Below, in pieces: positions 7,937-16,303 of a stretch of DNA of 64,000 bases (positions are counted from its first letter, which is position 1; every line of letters begins with the position of its first letter). Both the position numbers and the translations under genes were made by a program. Source of the DNA: UPXZ01 sp964498765 (GTDB lineage: Bacteria; Bacteroidota; Bacteroidia; Bacteroidales; Paludibacteraceae); contig CAZCIU010000005.1 of NCBI GenBank assembly GCA_964498765.1, positions 13,851-77,850 of the forward strand, given 5' to 3'. The notes below the pieces were generated by a model. It was not told the origin of the DNA and ran no database searches. It saw only the letters and a program-made list of their open reading frames with translations.

Positions 7937-8566
7937 ATGAAAAGATCAGCACCTTTGGTTATCACAATCAGTCGCGAGCTCGGCAGTGGAGGAGCGTATA
8001 TCGGACACAAATTGGCAGAAATATTAAACATGTTTTATGCTGATCATGAAATTATCACCCGTACAGCTGAGAAACTTTCTGTTTTTGAAGAAGATGTGGC
8101 TCCACACGAAGAGAAAATCACTTCATTCTGGCAAAATTTCTGGGAAAATACCGCTTTGCATGAATTCTACAGCGAAGCAGTAGGCAGTTTCAGACCTACA
8201 ACTGCCAAAATTTTTGAAACAGAATCAGAAGTTTTACATCAAATTGCGAGAGAACATTCTGCTGTAATTATTGGACGTGGTGGTTTCCATGTTCTCAAAG
8301 ATCACCCAAACATCGTTAGCATTTACCTGCATGGAAGCGAAGATGCCCGCGCCAAACGCCTGATGGAAGTGCGCAACATCACCGAACTGGAAGCTAAAAC
8401 TCAAATCGTGGCCGGCGACCGTGAACGAATGATGTACATCAAAAAGTTCACTAAAAAAGACTGGGCTGACGCCAAAAATTTCGATTTGACTATTGACACC
8501 GGAAAAATCGGCTTCGACAATGCTTTGGAATTAATTGTGAAATACATTGAATCCAGACAAATGTAA
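7937..8566 (+). CDS. Cytidylate kinase-like family protein
   Basis: 209 residues. The opening VITISRELGSGGAYIGHKLAEIL (split P-loop SRELGSGG) and IIGRGGFHVLKDHPNIVSIYLHGSEDARAKRL are typical of the AAK6/cytidylate-kinase-like family, which is related to CMP kinase. The segment GDRERMMYIKKFTKKDW corresponds to the LID and helical region. It is probably a cytoplasmic nucleoside- or nucleotide-phosphorylating enzyme, but this family is distinct from housekeeping Cmk and its substrate is not established. It is the only plus-strand gene here with a perfect Shine-Dalgarno, and it sits behind a 200-nt leader, pointing to post-transcriptional control. It is monocistronic with a terminator after it. 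Confidence 0.85.
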   Translation: MKRSAPLVITISRELGSGGAYIGHKLAEILNMFYADHEIITRTAEKLSVFEEDVAPHEEKITSFWQNFWENTALHEFYSEAVGSFRPTTAKIFETESEVLHQIAREHSAVIIGRGGFHVLKDHPNIVSIYLHGSEDARAKRLMEVRNITELEAKTQIVAGDRERMMYIKKFTKKDWADAKNFDLTIDTGKIGFDNALELIVKYIESRQM

Positions 8567-8587
8567 CGAATGATTTATTATTAGCCG

Positions 8588-8620
8588 AAAAGCCGTTTCT
8601 TGGAAAAAGAGATGGCTTTT
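8588..8620 (+). terminator. Terminator after the cytidylate-kinase-like gene
   Basis: An 11-bp stem centred on AGCCGTTTCTT and AAGAGATGGCT with flanking A and T runs and a short loop, followed by TTTTCTTTTT. Confidence 0.75.
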
Positions 8621-8646
8621 CTTTTTAATTTTCAACAAAAAAGAGC

Positions 8647-8654
8647 TATTTTTG
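8647..8654 (+). promoter_or_regulatory. -7 box for the 8689 gene
   Basis: TATTTTTG is an exact TAnnTTTG match 34 bp before the ATG. Confidence 0.5.
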
Positions 8655-8688
8655 TACACATAGTTAACACTCTTTTAACCCTAATTTT

Positions 8689-9069
8689 ATGAACACGACA
8701 AACACTGAGTTAGACGCTATTAAAAACAATCTTCTAACAACTTATGCCGAAGCCTCCGGCAGCACAGTAGATAAACTCAAAACTGAAATTACAACATGGG
8801 ATTGGGAAGAAGTTGATCGTCGCCTATGGCTAAATAAAAAAATAGCTAACGCATTTTTTATTGTTCTATTTATTTTATTCTTAGTGTTATTTGTGGCAAT
8901 GCTATATATTTACATCAAAGCTGACAACGATATTCCAAAGATAAGCGGATTTGGTATGCTCGCATTCTGTGCTACATTTTTCAGCGTGAGTGTCAATTTA
9001 TCCAAAGCAAATTCTAAGTATCTTCTCTTTAAGCTGCTTAGAAATGCATTTCAAAAAAATAATAGCTAA
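8689..9069 (+). CDS. Small two-helix membrane protein, unknown
   Basis: 126 residues. The N-terminal ~50 residues are polar and helical (TELDAIKNNLLTTYAEAS). Two hydrophobic helices follow at about 58-80 (FFIVLFILFLVLFVAMLYIY) and 88-105 (GFGMLAFCATFFSVSVNL), and a short basic tail ends the protein. There is no signal peptide or lipobox, so both ends are probably cytoplasmic. No family was recognised. It has its own -7 box upstream and lies 59 bp before UDP-glucose dehydrogenase in the same direction, so the two could be co-transcribed. Confidence 0.75.
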   Translation: MNTTNTELDAIKNNLLTTYAEASGSTVDKLKTEITTWDWEEVDRRLWLNKKIANAFFIVLFILFLVLFVAMLYIYIKADNDIPKISGFGMLAFCATFFSVSVNLSKANSKYLLFKLLRNAFQKNNS

Positions 9070-9128
9070 TAACACAAGTTTTCATGACGTTTATTAGTAA
9101 ACTTTTCGAACAAACAAGAATTTAAAAT

Positions 9129-10484
9129 ATGAAAATTGCTATCATTGGTACGGGCTACGTAGGCTTGGTTTCAGGTGCATGCTTTGCAGAAATGGGCGTG
9201 GATGTAACGTGTATTGACGTAAACAAGGACAAAATTGACAATCTCAACAAAGGCATTATTCCCATTTACGAACCGGGTTTGGAAGATATGGTGCTTCGAA
9301 ATATGAAGGCCGACCGACTGCATTTCACGACCAAACTGGATGATATTTTGGATGAAGCGCAGGTGGTTTTCAGCGCTGTAGGTACTCCACCCAACGAAGA
9401 TGGCAGTGCCGACTTGAAATATGTGCTGGATGTAGCGCGTGAAATCGGACAGAAAATGACCAAATACGTGCTGATTGTTACCAAAAGTACGGTTCCGGTT
9501 GGTACGGCGGCTTTGGTAAAAGAAACCATCCAAAACGAACTGAAAAACCGTGGTGTGGAAATTCCGTTTGACGTAGCTTCCAATCCTGAATTTCTGAAAG
9601 AAGGCGATGCTATCAATGACTTTATGAGCCCGGATCGTGTGGTAGTTGGTACCGATAGCGAAAAAGCCAAAGAGCTCATCACCAAACTTTACCGCCCATT
9701 TTTGCTGAATAATTTCCGAGTTATTTTCATGGATATTCCTTCTGCGGAAATGACCAAATACGCTGCCAATTCGATGCTGGCAACTCGCATCAGTTTTATG
9801 AATGACATTGCCAATCTGTGCGAAATCGTAGGCGCAGACGTGAATATGGTTCGCAAAGGAATAGGAACGGATGTGCGAATTGGTGGAAAATTTCTCTACG
9901 CTGGTTCGGGTTATGGCGGTTCCTGCTTCCCAAAAGATGTGCAAGCACTTATCAAAACCGCTCAAGAAAATGGCTACGAACTTCGCCTGCTGAAAGCCGT
10001 GGAAAGTGTAAATGAAAGTCAGAAAGAAGTGCTTTTCAAAAAGCTTGTAAAACGCTGGGGAAAAGATATGAGCGGAAAAACAGTGGCTGTTTGGGGACTT
10101 GCATTCAAGCCAAACACCGACGATATTCGCGAAGCTCCGGCATTTGTGGTGATGGAAAAACTGCTGATAGCCGGTGCTAACATTCGCACTTTTGATCCGA
10201 TTGCCATGCCTGCTTCGAAAGAGCGAATTGCATTTTTAGAAAGCGAACAGAAAAATGCAGAAAATCCGGTAGATTATTCCAAAGTCTATTTTGCAAATGA
10301 CATTTACGATGCTACCGATGAAGCAGACGCCATTCTGCTGATGACCGAGTGGAAAGAATTTCGTATGCCAAGTTGGAATGTGATTAAAAAATCAATGAAA
10401 ACGCCGTTGGTGCTGGATGGCAGAAATATCTACGACAAAGCCGAAATGAAAGAATTAGGCTTTGAGTATGAAGGAATTGGATAA
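9129..10484 (+). CDS. ugd: UDP-glucose 6-dehydrogenase
   Basis: 451 residues, full length. It oxidises UDP-glucose to UDP-glucuronate with two NAD+, supplying precursors for capsule, exopolysaccharide or LPS sugars. The Rossmann motif GTGYVG is at residues 7-12. The central signature EMTKYAANSMLATRISFMN contains catalytic Lys210, and GGSCFPKD carries the nucleophilic Cys266. The C-terminal UDP-binding domain starts at VAVWGLAFKPNTDDIREAP. No glycan-synthesis genes are adjacent, so it serves a pathway elsewhere. A perfect 13-bp terminator hairpin follows. Confidence 0.96.
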   Translation: MKIAIIGTGYVGLVSGACFAEMGVDVTCIDVNKDKIDNLNKGIIPIYEPGLEDMVLRNMKADRLHFTTKLDDILDEAQVVFSAVGTPPNEDGSADLKYVLDVAREIGQKMTKYVLIVTKSTVPVGTAALVKETIQNELKNRGVEIPFDVASNPEFLKEGDAINDFMSPDRVVVGTDSEKAKELITKLYRPFLLNNFRVIFMDIPSAEMTKYAANSMLATRISFMNDIANLCEIVGADVNMVRKGIGTDVRIGGKFLYAGSGYGGSCFPKDVQALIKTAQENGYELRLLKAVESVNESQKEVLFKKLVKRWGKDMSGKTVAVWGLAFKPNTDDIREAPAFVVMEKLLIAGANIRTFDPIAMPASKERIAFLESEQKNAENPVDYSKVYFANDIYDATDEADAILLMTEWKEFRMPSWNVIKKSMKTPLVLDGRNIYDKAEMKELGFEYEGIG

Positions 10485-10518
10485 ATTTGATTTTCCAGGT
10501 CAAACTGAAAAATGAAAA

Positions 10519-10554
10519 AAAAGAGTTTCAAGTCCGAGGATTTGAAACTCTTTT
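10519..10554. terminator. Bidirectional terminator, ugd / serA
   Basis: A perfect 13-bp stem (AAAAGAGTTTCAA with TTGAAACTCTTTT) and a 10-nt loop, with T runs on both strands between convergent genes. Confidence 0.88.
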
Positions 10555-10584
10555 CATTTTAACTAATTCAATCGGCTGAAAAAA

Positions 10585-11505
10585 TTATTTATTTACTCTG
10601 TATTTGTCGTTTCCGTTTTTGATGTAGTCTACAATCTGATGTGCAGCTGCAATTCCGGCATTCACGTTAGCTTCAGAGGTTTGCGCACCCATTTTCTTAG
10701 GCGTTGCAAAATATTGATTTGGCACTTTTTCTATAAATTCAGCATGCAAATCAGGTTTAATATCAGTCAGATATTTGAATTTTGGATGCTCAATCATAAA
10801 GTCCAGCAAATCTTGTTCGTTGATAATTTCTTTTCGAGCTGTGTTTATCAAAACAGCATTGTCTTTCATATTGCTAAGCAATATTTTCCCAACCAAACCG
10901 CGGGTTTTGTCAGTTAACGGAACGTGAACCGAAACAATATCCGAGTGTCTGTAAAGCGTTTTTACAGAAATTGTTGGGTCAATTCCGTCATTATTAATAA
11001 CTTCTGAGCGGCTGTAGGTATCGTAAGCCAATAAGTCCATTTGGAAGCCTTTGGCAATTCGAGCCACGTTTTTACCGATATTTCCGTAAGCGTGAATTCC
11101 GAGTTTTTTGCCTTTGAGTTCGGTTCCCGAACCGCCATTGAAGAAACTGCGAACACCATAAATCAGCATTCCAAACACCAATTCCGCAACAGCATTGGCA
11201 TTTTGTCCTGGTGTATTCATCACGCAAACTCCGGCTTTAGTAGCTGCTTCCAGGTCAATATTATCATATCCTGCACCTGCACGAACCACAATTTTCAGTT
11301 TTTTCCCGGCATTAATTACTTCTTCGTCAATAATATCGCTGCGCACAATCATTCCATCAGCATCGGCTACAGCGTCCAGTAGTTGTTGTTTTTCAGTGTA
11401 TTTTTCCAAAAGAACCATTTCATAATCTACACCGTCTAGTTCTTGGCCTATTCCGTCAATCGCTACCTTGGCGAATGGTTTTTCGGTTGCTATAAGTACT
11501 TTCAT
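10585..11505 (-). CDS. serA: D-3-phosphoglycerate dehydrogenase, short lysine-type
   Basis: 306 residues without a C-terminal ACT domain, so no serine-feedback module is present. It oxidises 3-phosphoglycerate to 3-phosphohydroxypyruvate, the first step of serine synthesis. The NAD fold shows GIHAYGNIG (137-145) followed by the strand ending in LLAYD. The substrate segment VRAGAGYDNID (74-84) and Arg224 in NTARKE are present. The position usually held by the catalytic His (TPH) reads TPKKMGAQT (268-276), so Lys replaces His, as described for the lysine-type PGDH of Entamoeba and Bacteroidetes. It follows serC in the same direction, which supports the assignment over a generic 2-hydroxyacid dehydrogenase. 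Confidence 0.93.
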   Translation of the reverse strand: MKVLIATEKPFAKVAIDGIGQELDGVDYEMVLLEKYTEKQQLLDAVADADGMIVRSDIIDEEVINAGKKLKIVVRAGAGYDNIDLEAATKAGVCVMNTPGQNANAVAELVFGMLIYGVRSFFNGGSGTELKGKKLGIHAYGNIGKNVARIAKGFQMDLLAYDTYSRSEVINNDGIDPTISVKTLYRHSDIVSVHVPLTDKTRGLVGKILLSNMKDNAVLINTARKEIINEQDLLDFMIEHPKFKYLTDIKPDLHAEFIEKVPNQYFATPKKMGAQTSEANVNAGIAAAHQIVDYIKNGNDKYRVNK

Positions 11506-11605
11506 GTTTTATTTGTAAACGTGTTTAGGGAAATGAATAATTGAAGATTTTTTATTTTTTTATATCAAAAATGATTTGTTTCAACTGCAATCTGCATTTG
11601 AAAAT

Positions 11606-11641
11606 ATCTTTCGCCGGAACTTAAAAATTCCGGCAAAAGAT
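11606..11641 (-). other. Intercistronic hairpin between serC and serA
   Basis: ATCTTTCGCCGGAA pairs with TTCCGGCAAAAGAT around an 8-nt loop, with one mismatch. It lies in the 165-bp gap of the serC-serA unit and could set relative expression by processing or partial termination. Confidence 0.5.
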
Positions 11642-11670
11642 TGTATGATAAAAGATTTTTCTGTGAAAAA

Positions 11671-12753
11671 TTATCCTTGTGCTGCTTCAAATTCTTTCAT
11701 GCAAGCCACCAAAGCTTCTACACTTTCAAGCGGACAAGCATTGTAGATAGATGCACGGAAACCACCAACTGAACGGTGTCCTTTGATGCCAACCATTCCT
11801 TTTTCTTTGGCAAATGCCATGAAATCGGCTTCTTTTTCTTTGTACTCATCAGCCATCACAAAGCAAACGTTCATAATTGAGCGGTCTTCTTTGGCTGCGG
11901 TGCCAACGAACATTTTATTGCGGTCAATTTCGCCGTAAAGCAAGTCAGCTTTGTGCTGATTCATTTTTTGCATTGCTTCTACTCCACCCAATTCTTTAAC
12001 CCATTTCAGCGTTTCGTGCATTACAAAAATCGAGAAAACAGGCGGTGTATTGAACATAGAGCTGTCTTTCAGACTTGCTCCGATGTGCGTACGATAATCA
12101 ACCATGGTTTGCAATTGACGATCAACTTTTCCAAGAATGTCTTTTTTGATAATTACAAATGCAACACCTGCAGGTCCAACGTTTTTCTGCGCTCCACCGT
12201 AAATCATCGCGTATTTGTTCACATCCATCGGACGAGACATTATATCTGACGACATATCCGCTACCAAAGGCACCGGACTATCGATATCTTCGTGCATTTC
12301 GGTTCCGTAAATGGTATTGTTTGTAGTGATGTGGAAATAATCCACGTCCGTTGGAATGGTATATCCTTTCGGAACGTACGAGTAGTTTTTATCTTCTGAT
12401 GAAGCCACAATTTCCACTTCGCCGTAGAATTTTGCTTCTTTGATTGCTTTTTTAGCCCAAACTCCGGTTTGCAGGTAAGCTGCTTTTTTGTTCAGCAAGT
12501 TGGCTGCCAAGTGGAAAAACTGCGTAGATGCACCGCCACCCAAGAAAAGCACGGCGTAATCTTCCGGAATATTCAATAATTCTCTCCATAGCTGGTCAGT
12601 TTCCTGCATTACACGCTCCCAACCCGGTGTACGGTGCGAGATTTCAAGAATTCCGATACCTGTTCCATCAAAATCACGAATAGCGTCAATAGCTGATTCA
12701 ATTGCTTGCTTTGGCAGCACGCAAGGTCCCGCATTAAAATTATGTTTTTTCAT
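11671..12753 (-). CDS. serC: Phosphoserine aminotransferase
   Basis: 360 residues, full length. This PLP enzyme transfers an amino group from glutamate to 3-phosphohydroxypyruvate, making phosphoserine; it also acts in PLP synthesis. The start MKKHNFNAGPCVLP is the family N-terminus. GGGASTQFF (72-80) binds the PLP phosphate, ADMSSDIMS is the PLP-contact strand, and the Schiff-base lysine is K190 in YGGAQKNVGPAG. The C-terminal GHRSVGGFRASIYNACP binds substrate phosphate. It leads the serC-serA operon, with an exact -7 box about 110 bp upstream. Confidence 0.96.
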   Translation of the reverse strand: MKKHNFNAGPCVLPKQAIESAIDAIRDFDGTGIGILEISHRTPGWERVMQETDQLWRELLNIPEDYAVLFLGGGASTQFFHLAANLLNKKAAYLQTGVWAKKAIKEAKFYGEVEIVASSEDKNYSYVPKGYTIPTDVDYFHITTNNTIYGTEMHEDIDSPVPLVADMSSDIMSRPMDVNKYAMIYGGAQKNVGPAGVAFVIIKKDILGKVDRQLQTMVDYRTHIGASLKDSSMFNTPPVFSIFVMHETLKWVKELGGVEAMQKMNQHKADLLYGEIDRNKMFVGTAAKEDRSIMNVCFVMADEYKEKEADFMAFAKEKGMVGIKGHRSVGGFRASIYNACPLESVEALVACMKEFEAAQG

Positions 12754-12862
12754 ACAATAAAAATTTATGAAGTGATTAATATTCTCCTTTTGCTAAAAAA
12801 TTAAGCTCTCGAAATTCTGAATTTATTTACTGTTTTTATTTGATTTCAAGACTTAACGTCCA

Positions 12863-12870
12863 CAAATTTA
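12863..12870 (-). promoter_or_regulatory. -7 box for serC-serA
   Basis: On the minus strand it reads TAAATTTG, an exact consensus match; the leader would be about 100 nt. No clear -33 box. Confidence 0.5.
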
Positions 12871-13168
12871 ATGATTTTTTATTGATTAGGATGGTTTATA
12901 TGAGAAATTTTGAAATATTTGAGCGAATTTAAAAGCTAATTTACTGAGTTTTAAATACGTAAGAAAAGACTGCGTTTTTAGACTTTTAACTTACAAAAAC
13001 AGACAGATTTGTTGTTTTTTGAAAATAGCGCAAACATCCACTAAAAGTAATCAAATTACAAAATCATACTTTCTTTCTGGAAAAGATTGCAGTTTGTCAA
13101 AACAGGTAAAAAACAGTTCGATTTTTATGAAATACTCGGATGTTTTTGGTGAGAAAAAAATAAAATAA

Positions 13169-13243
13169 TCGCAGCTATGCAAGTTTATTTTCTTGGGTAA
13201 TTCTTGTGGTGCAAATTACCTAAAGAAAGTTGCATAGCTGCGA
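13169..13243 (-). terminator. Long hairpin after the hydrolase gene
   Basis: A perfect 14-bp outer inverted repeat, TCGCAGCTATGCAA with TTGCATAGCTGCGA, encloses a second imperfect stem (TTTTCTTGGGTAATT with AATTACCTAAAGAAA). On the minus strand it is followed by a U-rich tract, so it can terminate the hydrolase transcript. Its 75-bp length is unusual and a stable RNA product is possible. Confidence 0.6.
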
Positions 13244-13270
13244 AATATGACTAAAATTTTAGACCGAAAA

Positions 13271-14665
13271 CTACCTCGCTTTCAGCCATTCCAAAATCAC
13301 GTCCAAAGCTTTGGGCGAAAATGTCTGCTCAATTTCTGCGTATTCAGCCGGAATTCCGGTTTTGCTTTCCTGGAAAAGGTGATTTAAGCCTTCCAACTCA
13401 ACTGTTGTCAGTTTTTTATTTCCACTTTCGTTAAACGCTTTTTGGATGGCGGTCAAATTTTCTTTTGCCGGAACTTGCAAATCCAGTGAACCATTCAATG
13501 CCAAAGTCGGGCATTTTACCTGCTTCAAAACGGGATATGGATCGTGTTTGATAAAGTAGAGCATCCAAGGCGACATCAGCTGATGCACAGTCATAGTCGT
13601 CATTTCATCGATTTGCTCGGCTGAAAGTGCCGATTTTAAGGCTGCATTCTCATTTATGCTTTTTGCAAGCGTCTGCACCAATTCATTTCGCAAACCAGTT
13701 GTATCCGTAGAATTGATTATTTTCTCATACAAATCGGCATTTAGTTTTTGATTTTCGAGAATAGCTGCTTCCGGCACACCCGACGCCAAAGAAATCGCTC
13801 GCTGCTGCATCAAAAGCAGTTTATCGCCTCGCACGCCCGTTCCGGCAAGCAAAACAATGTGCGACACGTTTTTATTTCGTGCTGCTACCATCGGCGCAAT
13901 CACGCCGCCTTCGCTGTGTCCCATCAAACCGATTTTCTTTTTATTCACATCGGTTCGGCTCATAAGATATTCCACGGCTGCTTCCGCATCGTTGGATAAA
14001 TCCAGCGTTGTCGCTTTACTAAAATCGCCTGTGGATTGTGCAGTTCCGCGGTCGTCGTAGCGCAGTACACCAATTCCGTTTCTCGTAAGGTAATCGGCAA
14101 TGACCAAAAATGGCTTATGTCCCATCAACTCTTCATTGCGGTCTTGTGGTCCGCTTCCCGAAATAAGCACCACTACCGGAGACTTCCCGTTTTTTGACGG
14201 CAAAGTCAGCGTTCCGGCCAGTGTATTTCCGTCTTTTTTATTCAGAAATTTCACCTCTTCGGAATAGTACGGATAGGGTGGTTTGGGTTCTTGCGGACGT
14301 TTCAGTTCGGCTTTTTTAATTTCCGCACGACTGAAATTTAACGGCATTTTCATACCCATTTGGGTAAATGTGCCCGAAATGCTATCGCCTTGCAGCGTGC
14401 CTTCGTAGCCGGCTCCGATGGATGAAATTTTGATTTTCAAAACGTTGTTTTCAAAACTTGTTTCATCGCACGGAATGCCTTTCGCTCCTTGGTCGGGACT
14501 GTCCATCGTAGATTTAAAAATTTCACCGTTTTTCTCGATGTTAAACACAAGCCGAAGTTGCGTGCCGGATACTTTTAGCGCTCCATTCCATTTCCCGGTG
14601 ATGTCTTGCGCAAATGCCGAAAAAGCAAAGAAGAAAGCGAGTGATAGGATTAGTAAACGTTTCAT
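13271..14665 (-). CDS. Secreted alpha/beta hydrolase
   Basis: 464 residues from the ATG at 14665, chosen because it begins a signal peptide (MKRLLILSLAFFFAFSAFAQ); the frame extends upstream to 14728 without support. The first ~120 mature residues form a beta-rich domain (DITGKWNGALKV...). The second part is an alpha/beta-hydrolase fold: oxyanion segment ISGSGPQDRNE, RYDDRGTAQSTG, the nucleophile elbow GHSEGG (Ser251), an acidic region at LNGSLDLQVP and the C-terminal His in EGLNHLF. It is probably a periplasmic esterase or peptidase of unknown substrate. It ends in a long hairpin terminator, and a copy of an interspersed repeat lies directly upstream. Confidence 0.88.
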   Translation of the reverse strand: MKRLLILSLAFFFAFSAFAQDITGKWNGALKVSGTQLRLVFNIEKNGEIFKSTMDSPDQGAKGIPCDETSFENNVLKIKISSIGAGYEGTLQGDSISGTFTQMGMKMPLNFSRAEIKKAELKRPQEPKPPYPYYSEEVKFLNKKDGNTLAGTLTLPSKNGKSPVVVLISGSGPQDRNEELMGHKPFLVIADYLTRNGIGVLRYDDRGTAQSTGDFSKATTLDLSNDAEAAVEYLMSRTDVNKKKIGLMGHSEGGVIAPMVAARNKNVSHIVLLAGTGVRGDKLLLMQQRAISLASGVPEAAILENQKLNADLYEKIINSTDTTGLRNELVQTLAKSINENAALKSALSAEQIDEMTTMTVHQLMSPWMLYFIKHDPYPVLKQVKCPTLALNGSLDLQVPAKENLTAIQKAFNESGNKKLTTVELEGLNHLFQESKTGIPAEYAEIEQTFSPKALDVILEWLKAR

Positions 14666-14745
14666 TTTTAGTAGGGTTTTATTTTTTGTGAAAGCGAATG
14701 ATTTATTGCGAGAAATACTTTTTGACATTTTTACAAATTATATAA

Positions 14746-14892
14746 AATGGTTCGGTGCTATGCACCTTTACTCTTTTATGTATTTATTTGCTACAAATGG
14801 TTTAGTGCTACACACCTGAAAGGCACAGAGTGCCATGCTATTTGTAGCAAACAATTATGAAAATAAACATAGGTGCGTAGCACCGAGCCATT
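14746..14892 (+). repeat. Interspersed palindromic repeat, copy 1 (complete)
   Basis: The terminal inverted repeats are about 22 bp, AATGGTTCGGTGCTATGCAC against the reverse complement of the right end, with two mismatches. Inside are TTTGCTACAAAT/ATTTGTAGCAAA and the hairpin GGCACAGAGTGCC, so the whole unit can fold on itself. There is no ORF, hence a non-autonomous MITE-like or palindromic element. A second copy lies at 16181-16303. Confidence 0.8.
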
Positions 14893-14910
14893 AAAAACTG
14901 ATATTTAATT

Positions 14911-16083
14911 CTATTTGTTTTCCTTTTTCACAGGTAATTCCAAAGTTATTTGATAGCTGGTTTTACCATTTTCATCAATAACTTCCTTATAATATTTATC
15001 GTTTTCTTTGAATGGAAAAATCGGACCGGTCGTGATTTTAATTTGTGAACTGTCACTAATAACTACCTCTACATCGGCAGTTCGTGGTAATTTCATAAGC
15101 TCGTCTTGCTCTACCCTTCTCTGTCTATTATAAAATGTTTCAAACGGAACAACATCAGCAAGCACGCCATTAAATCGATAGTTTGAAATAACCATATCAA
15201 TTTTTGGCACATCCTCGTGGTTGAGCATTTTGTTTGTTTTCTTCAAAAAGAAGTTCCTGTTTTTCTTAGACGAATAATCGATAATATTCCCATAATTTTC
15301 AACAAATATGGTATTGAAATTGCTTGTATTCAGTTTTTTGCCCGGAAATGCCAATTTTCCTACTTCAACTTCTTCGCCGGTATCCAGATTTATAGCCTTC
15401 ATTCCCACCCAAGTATGCTCATATTCTCCAAAGGAAAAATGAAGTTTTTTGATGTCCGTTGTGTCGGTTACGGTTTTGCCCGGAATGTATTTATCTTTGT
15501 AAATTAGCACCCGATATTTGCCTTTTCCCCAGTTAAATCTATTCCTTACGCTGATAAAATCCCCTTCTTTCTCCGAACTGGAATAGAAACCATCGGTTTG
15601 TACAGCCTCTTTACTCCGCTCGTACCACCTTGAAAATATGGCACCTTTCCCGATTTTTTTGGACATTTTGCCATCAGGAAATTTAAAGCCATCCGATTGT
15701 GTCTGAATTCCGGCATAAAAATTTATCCCATTGATGGACTGTGAAAAAAGAGCGATATAGTAAGAATAATTTCGTGGAACTTCATTTTTAATTTCTACAT
15801 CGTATGAGATGGATTGCATATCGTCAATCATAGACGTAACTACGTAAACTTGTGCCAAATGAATAGGCGGCAAAGCGACGCTGTCTTGAAACAATCTACC
15901 TAATCGCGTTTTAGACTTTTCTTTTTCTTGATACTGATACGCGGTGCTGTCTTTGTATTTTTCTTGCAAAATTTCTTTGGATGGCATCGTTTCCAGGGCA
16001 TTTCTTGATTTGAAAAATATAACTAAGGCGATGGCAACTACAAAGAATATTGCTCCAAGTAGAAATGGAATTGTTTTTTTCAA
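14911..16083 (-). CDS. Membrane-anchored protein of unknown function
   Basis: 390 residues. One N-terminal hydrophobic helix (residues 4-24, IPFLLGAIFFVVAIALVIFF) is followed by a charged linker and a large soluble domain, so it is predicted to be anchored in the inner membrane and facing the periplasm. The middle (NFYAGIQTQSDG, AIFSRWYERS, NRFNWGKGKYRVLIYKD) has the rhythm of DUF3472-like beta-sandwich domains, but I hold this loosely. A Lys-rich tail ends the protein. It is bracketed by two copies of an interspersed repeat (14746-14892 and 16181-16303) in the same orientation, which sets it apart from its neighbours. Confidence 0.75.
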   Translation of the reverse strand: MKKTIPFLLGAIFFVVAIALVIFFKSRNALETMPSKEILQEKYKDSTAYQYQEKEKSKTRLGRLFQDSVALPPIHLAQVYVVTSMIDDMQSISYDVEIKNEVPRNYSYYIALFSQSINGINFYAGIQTQSDGFKFPDGKMSKKIGKGAIFSRWYERSKEAVQTDGFYSSSEKEGDFISVRNRFNWGKGKYRVLIYKDKYIPGKTVTDTTDIKKLHFSFGEYEHTWVGMKAINLDTGEEVEVGKLAFPGKKLNTSNFNTIFVENYGNIIDYSSKKNRNFFLKKTNKMLNHEDVPKIDMVISNYRFNGVLADVVPFETFYNRQRRVEQDELMKLPRTADVEVVISDSSQIKITTGPIFPFKENDKYYKEVIDENGKTSYQITLELPVKKENK

Positions 16084-16180
16084 AATATTGTGTGATTTAA
16101 GTGTGTGAAAAATATGTATATCCGTTTTTTATGTCTAATCTTAATTAATCTATTTAGATATGGGCACAAATAAATATTGT

Positions 16181-16303
16181 AATGGTTCGGCGCCCTGCCG
16201 GCCGCAGGCTGGTACGCACCTTTACTCTTTATGTATTTATTTGCTACAAATAGTACGGTGCTACGCACCTGAAAGGCACAGAGTGCCGCGCCATTTGTAG
16301 CAA
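16181..16303 (+). repeat. Interspersed palindromic repeat, copy 2 (right end missing)
   Basis: It matches copy 1 nearly base for base over the internal part (GCACCTTTACTCTTTATGTA, TTGCTACAAAT, CACCTGAAAGGCACAGAGTG). The left end carries an extra GC-rich palindromic insert (CCTGCCGGCCGCAGG, about 16194-16208). The right terminal repeat is lacking and the element stops exactly at the mutS stop codon (16304). Confidence 0.75.

Larger units (their letters stand above)
12754..13270. other. 517-bp intergenic region
   Basis: It holds the leftward serC promoter (12863-12870) and a long hairpin (13169-13243) at the end of the hydrolase unit. The AT-rich stretch between them (about 12871-13168) shows no ORF, RNA gene or repeat that I recognise. 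Confidence 0.6.

Noticed and set aside
9171..9965. 264-residue minus-strand ORF over ugd
   Set aside because: It is opposite the strongly conserved UDP-glucose dehydrogenase reading frame and has no family features.
14746..14892. Insertion sequence
   Set aside because: It has terminal inverted repeats but at 147 bp no room for a transposase; described as a non-autonomous repeat.
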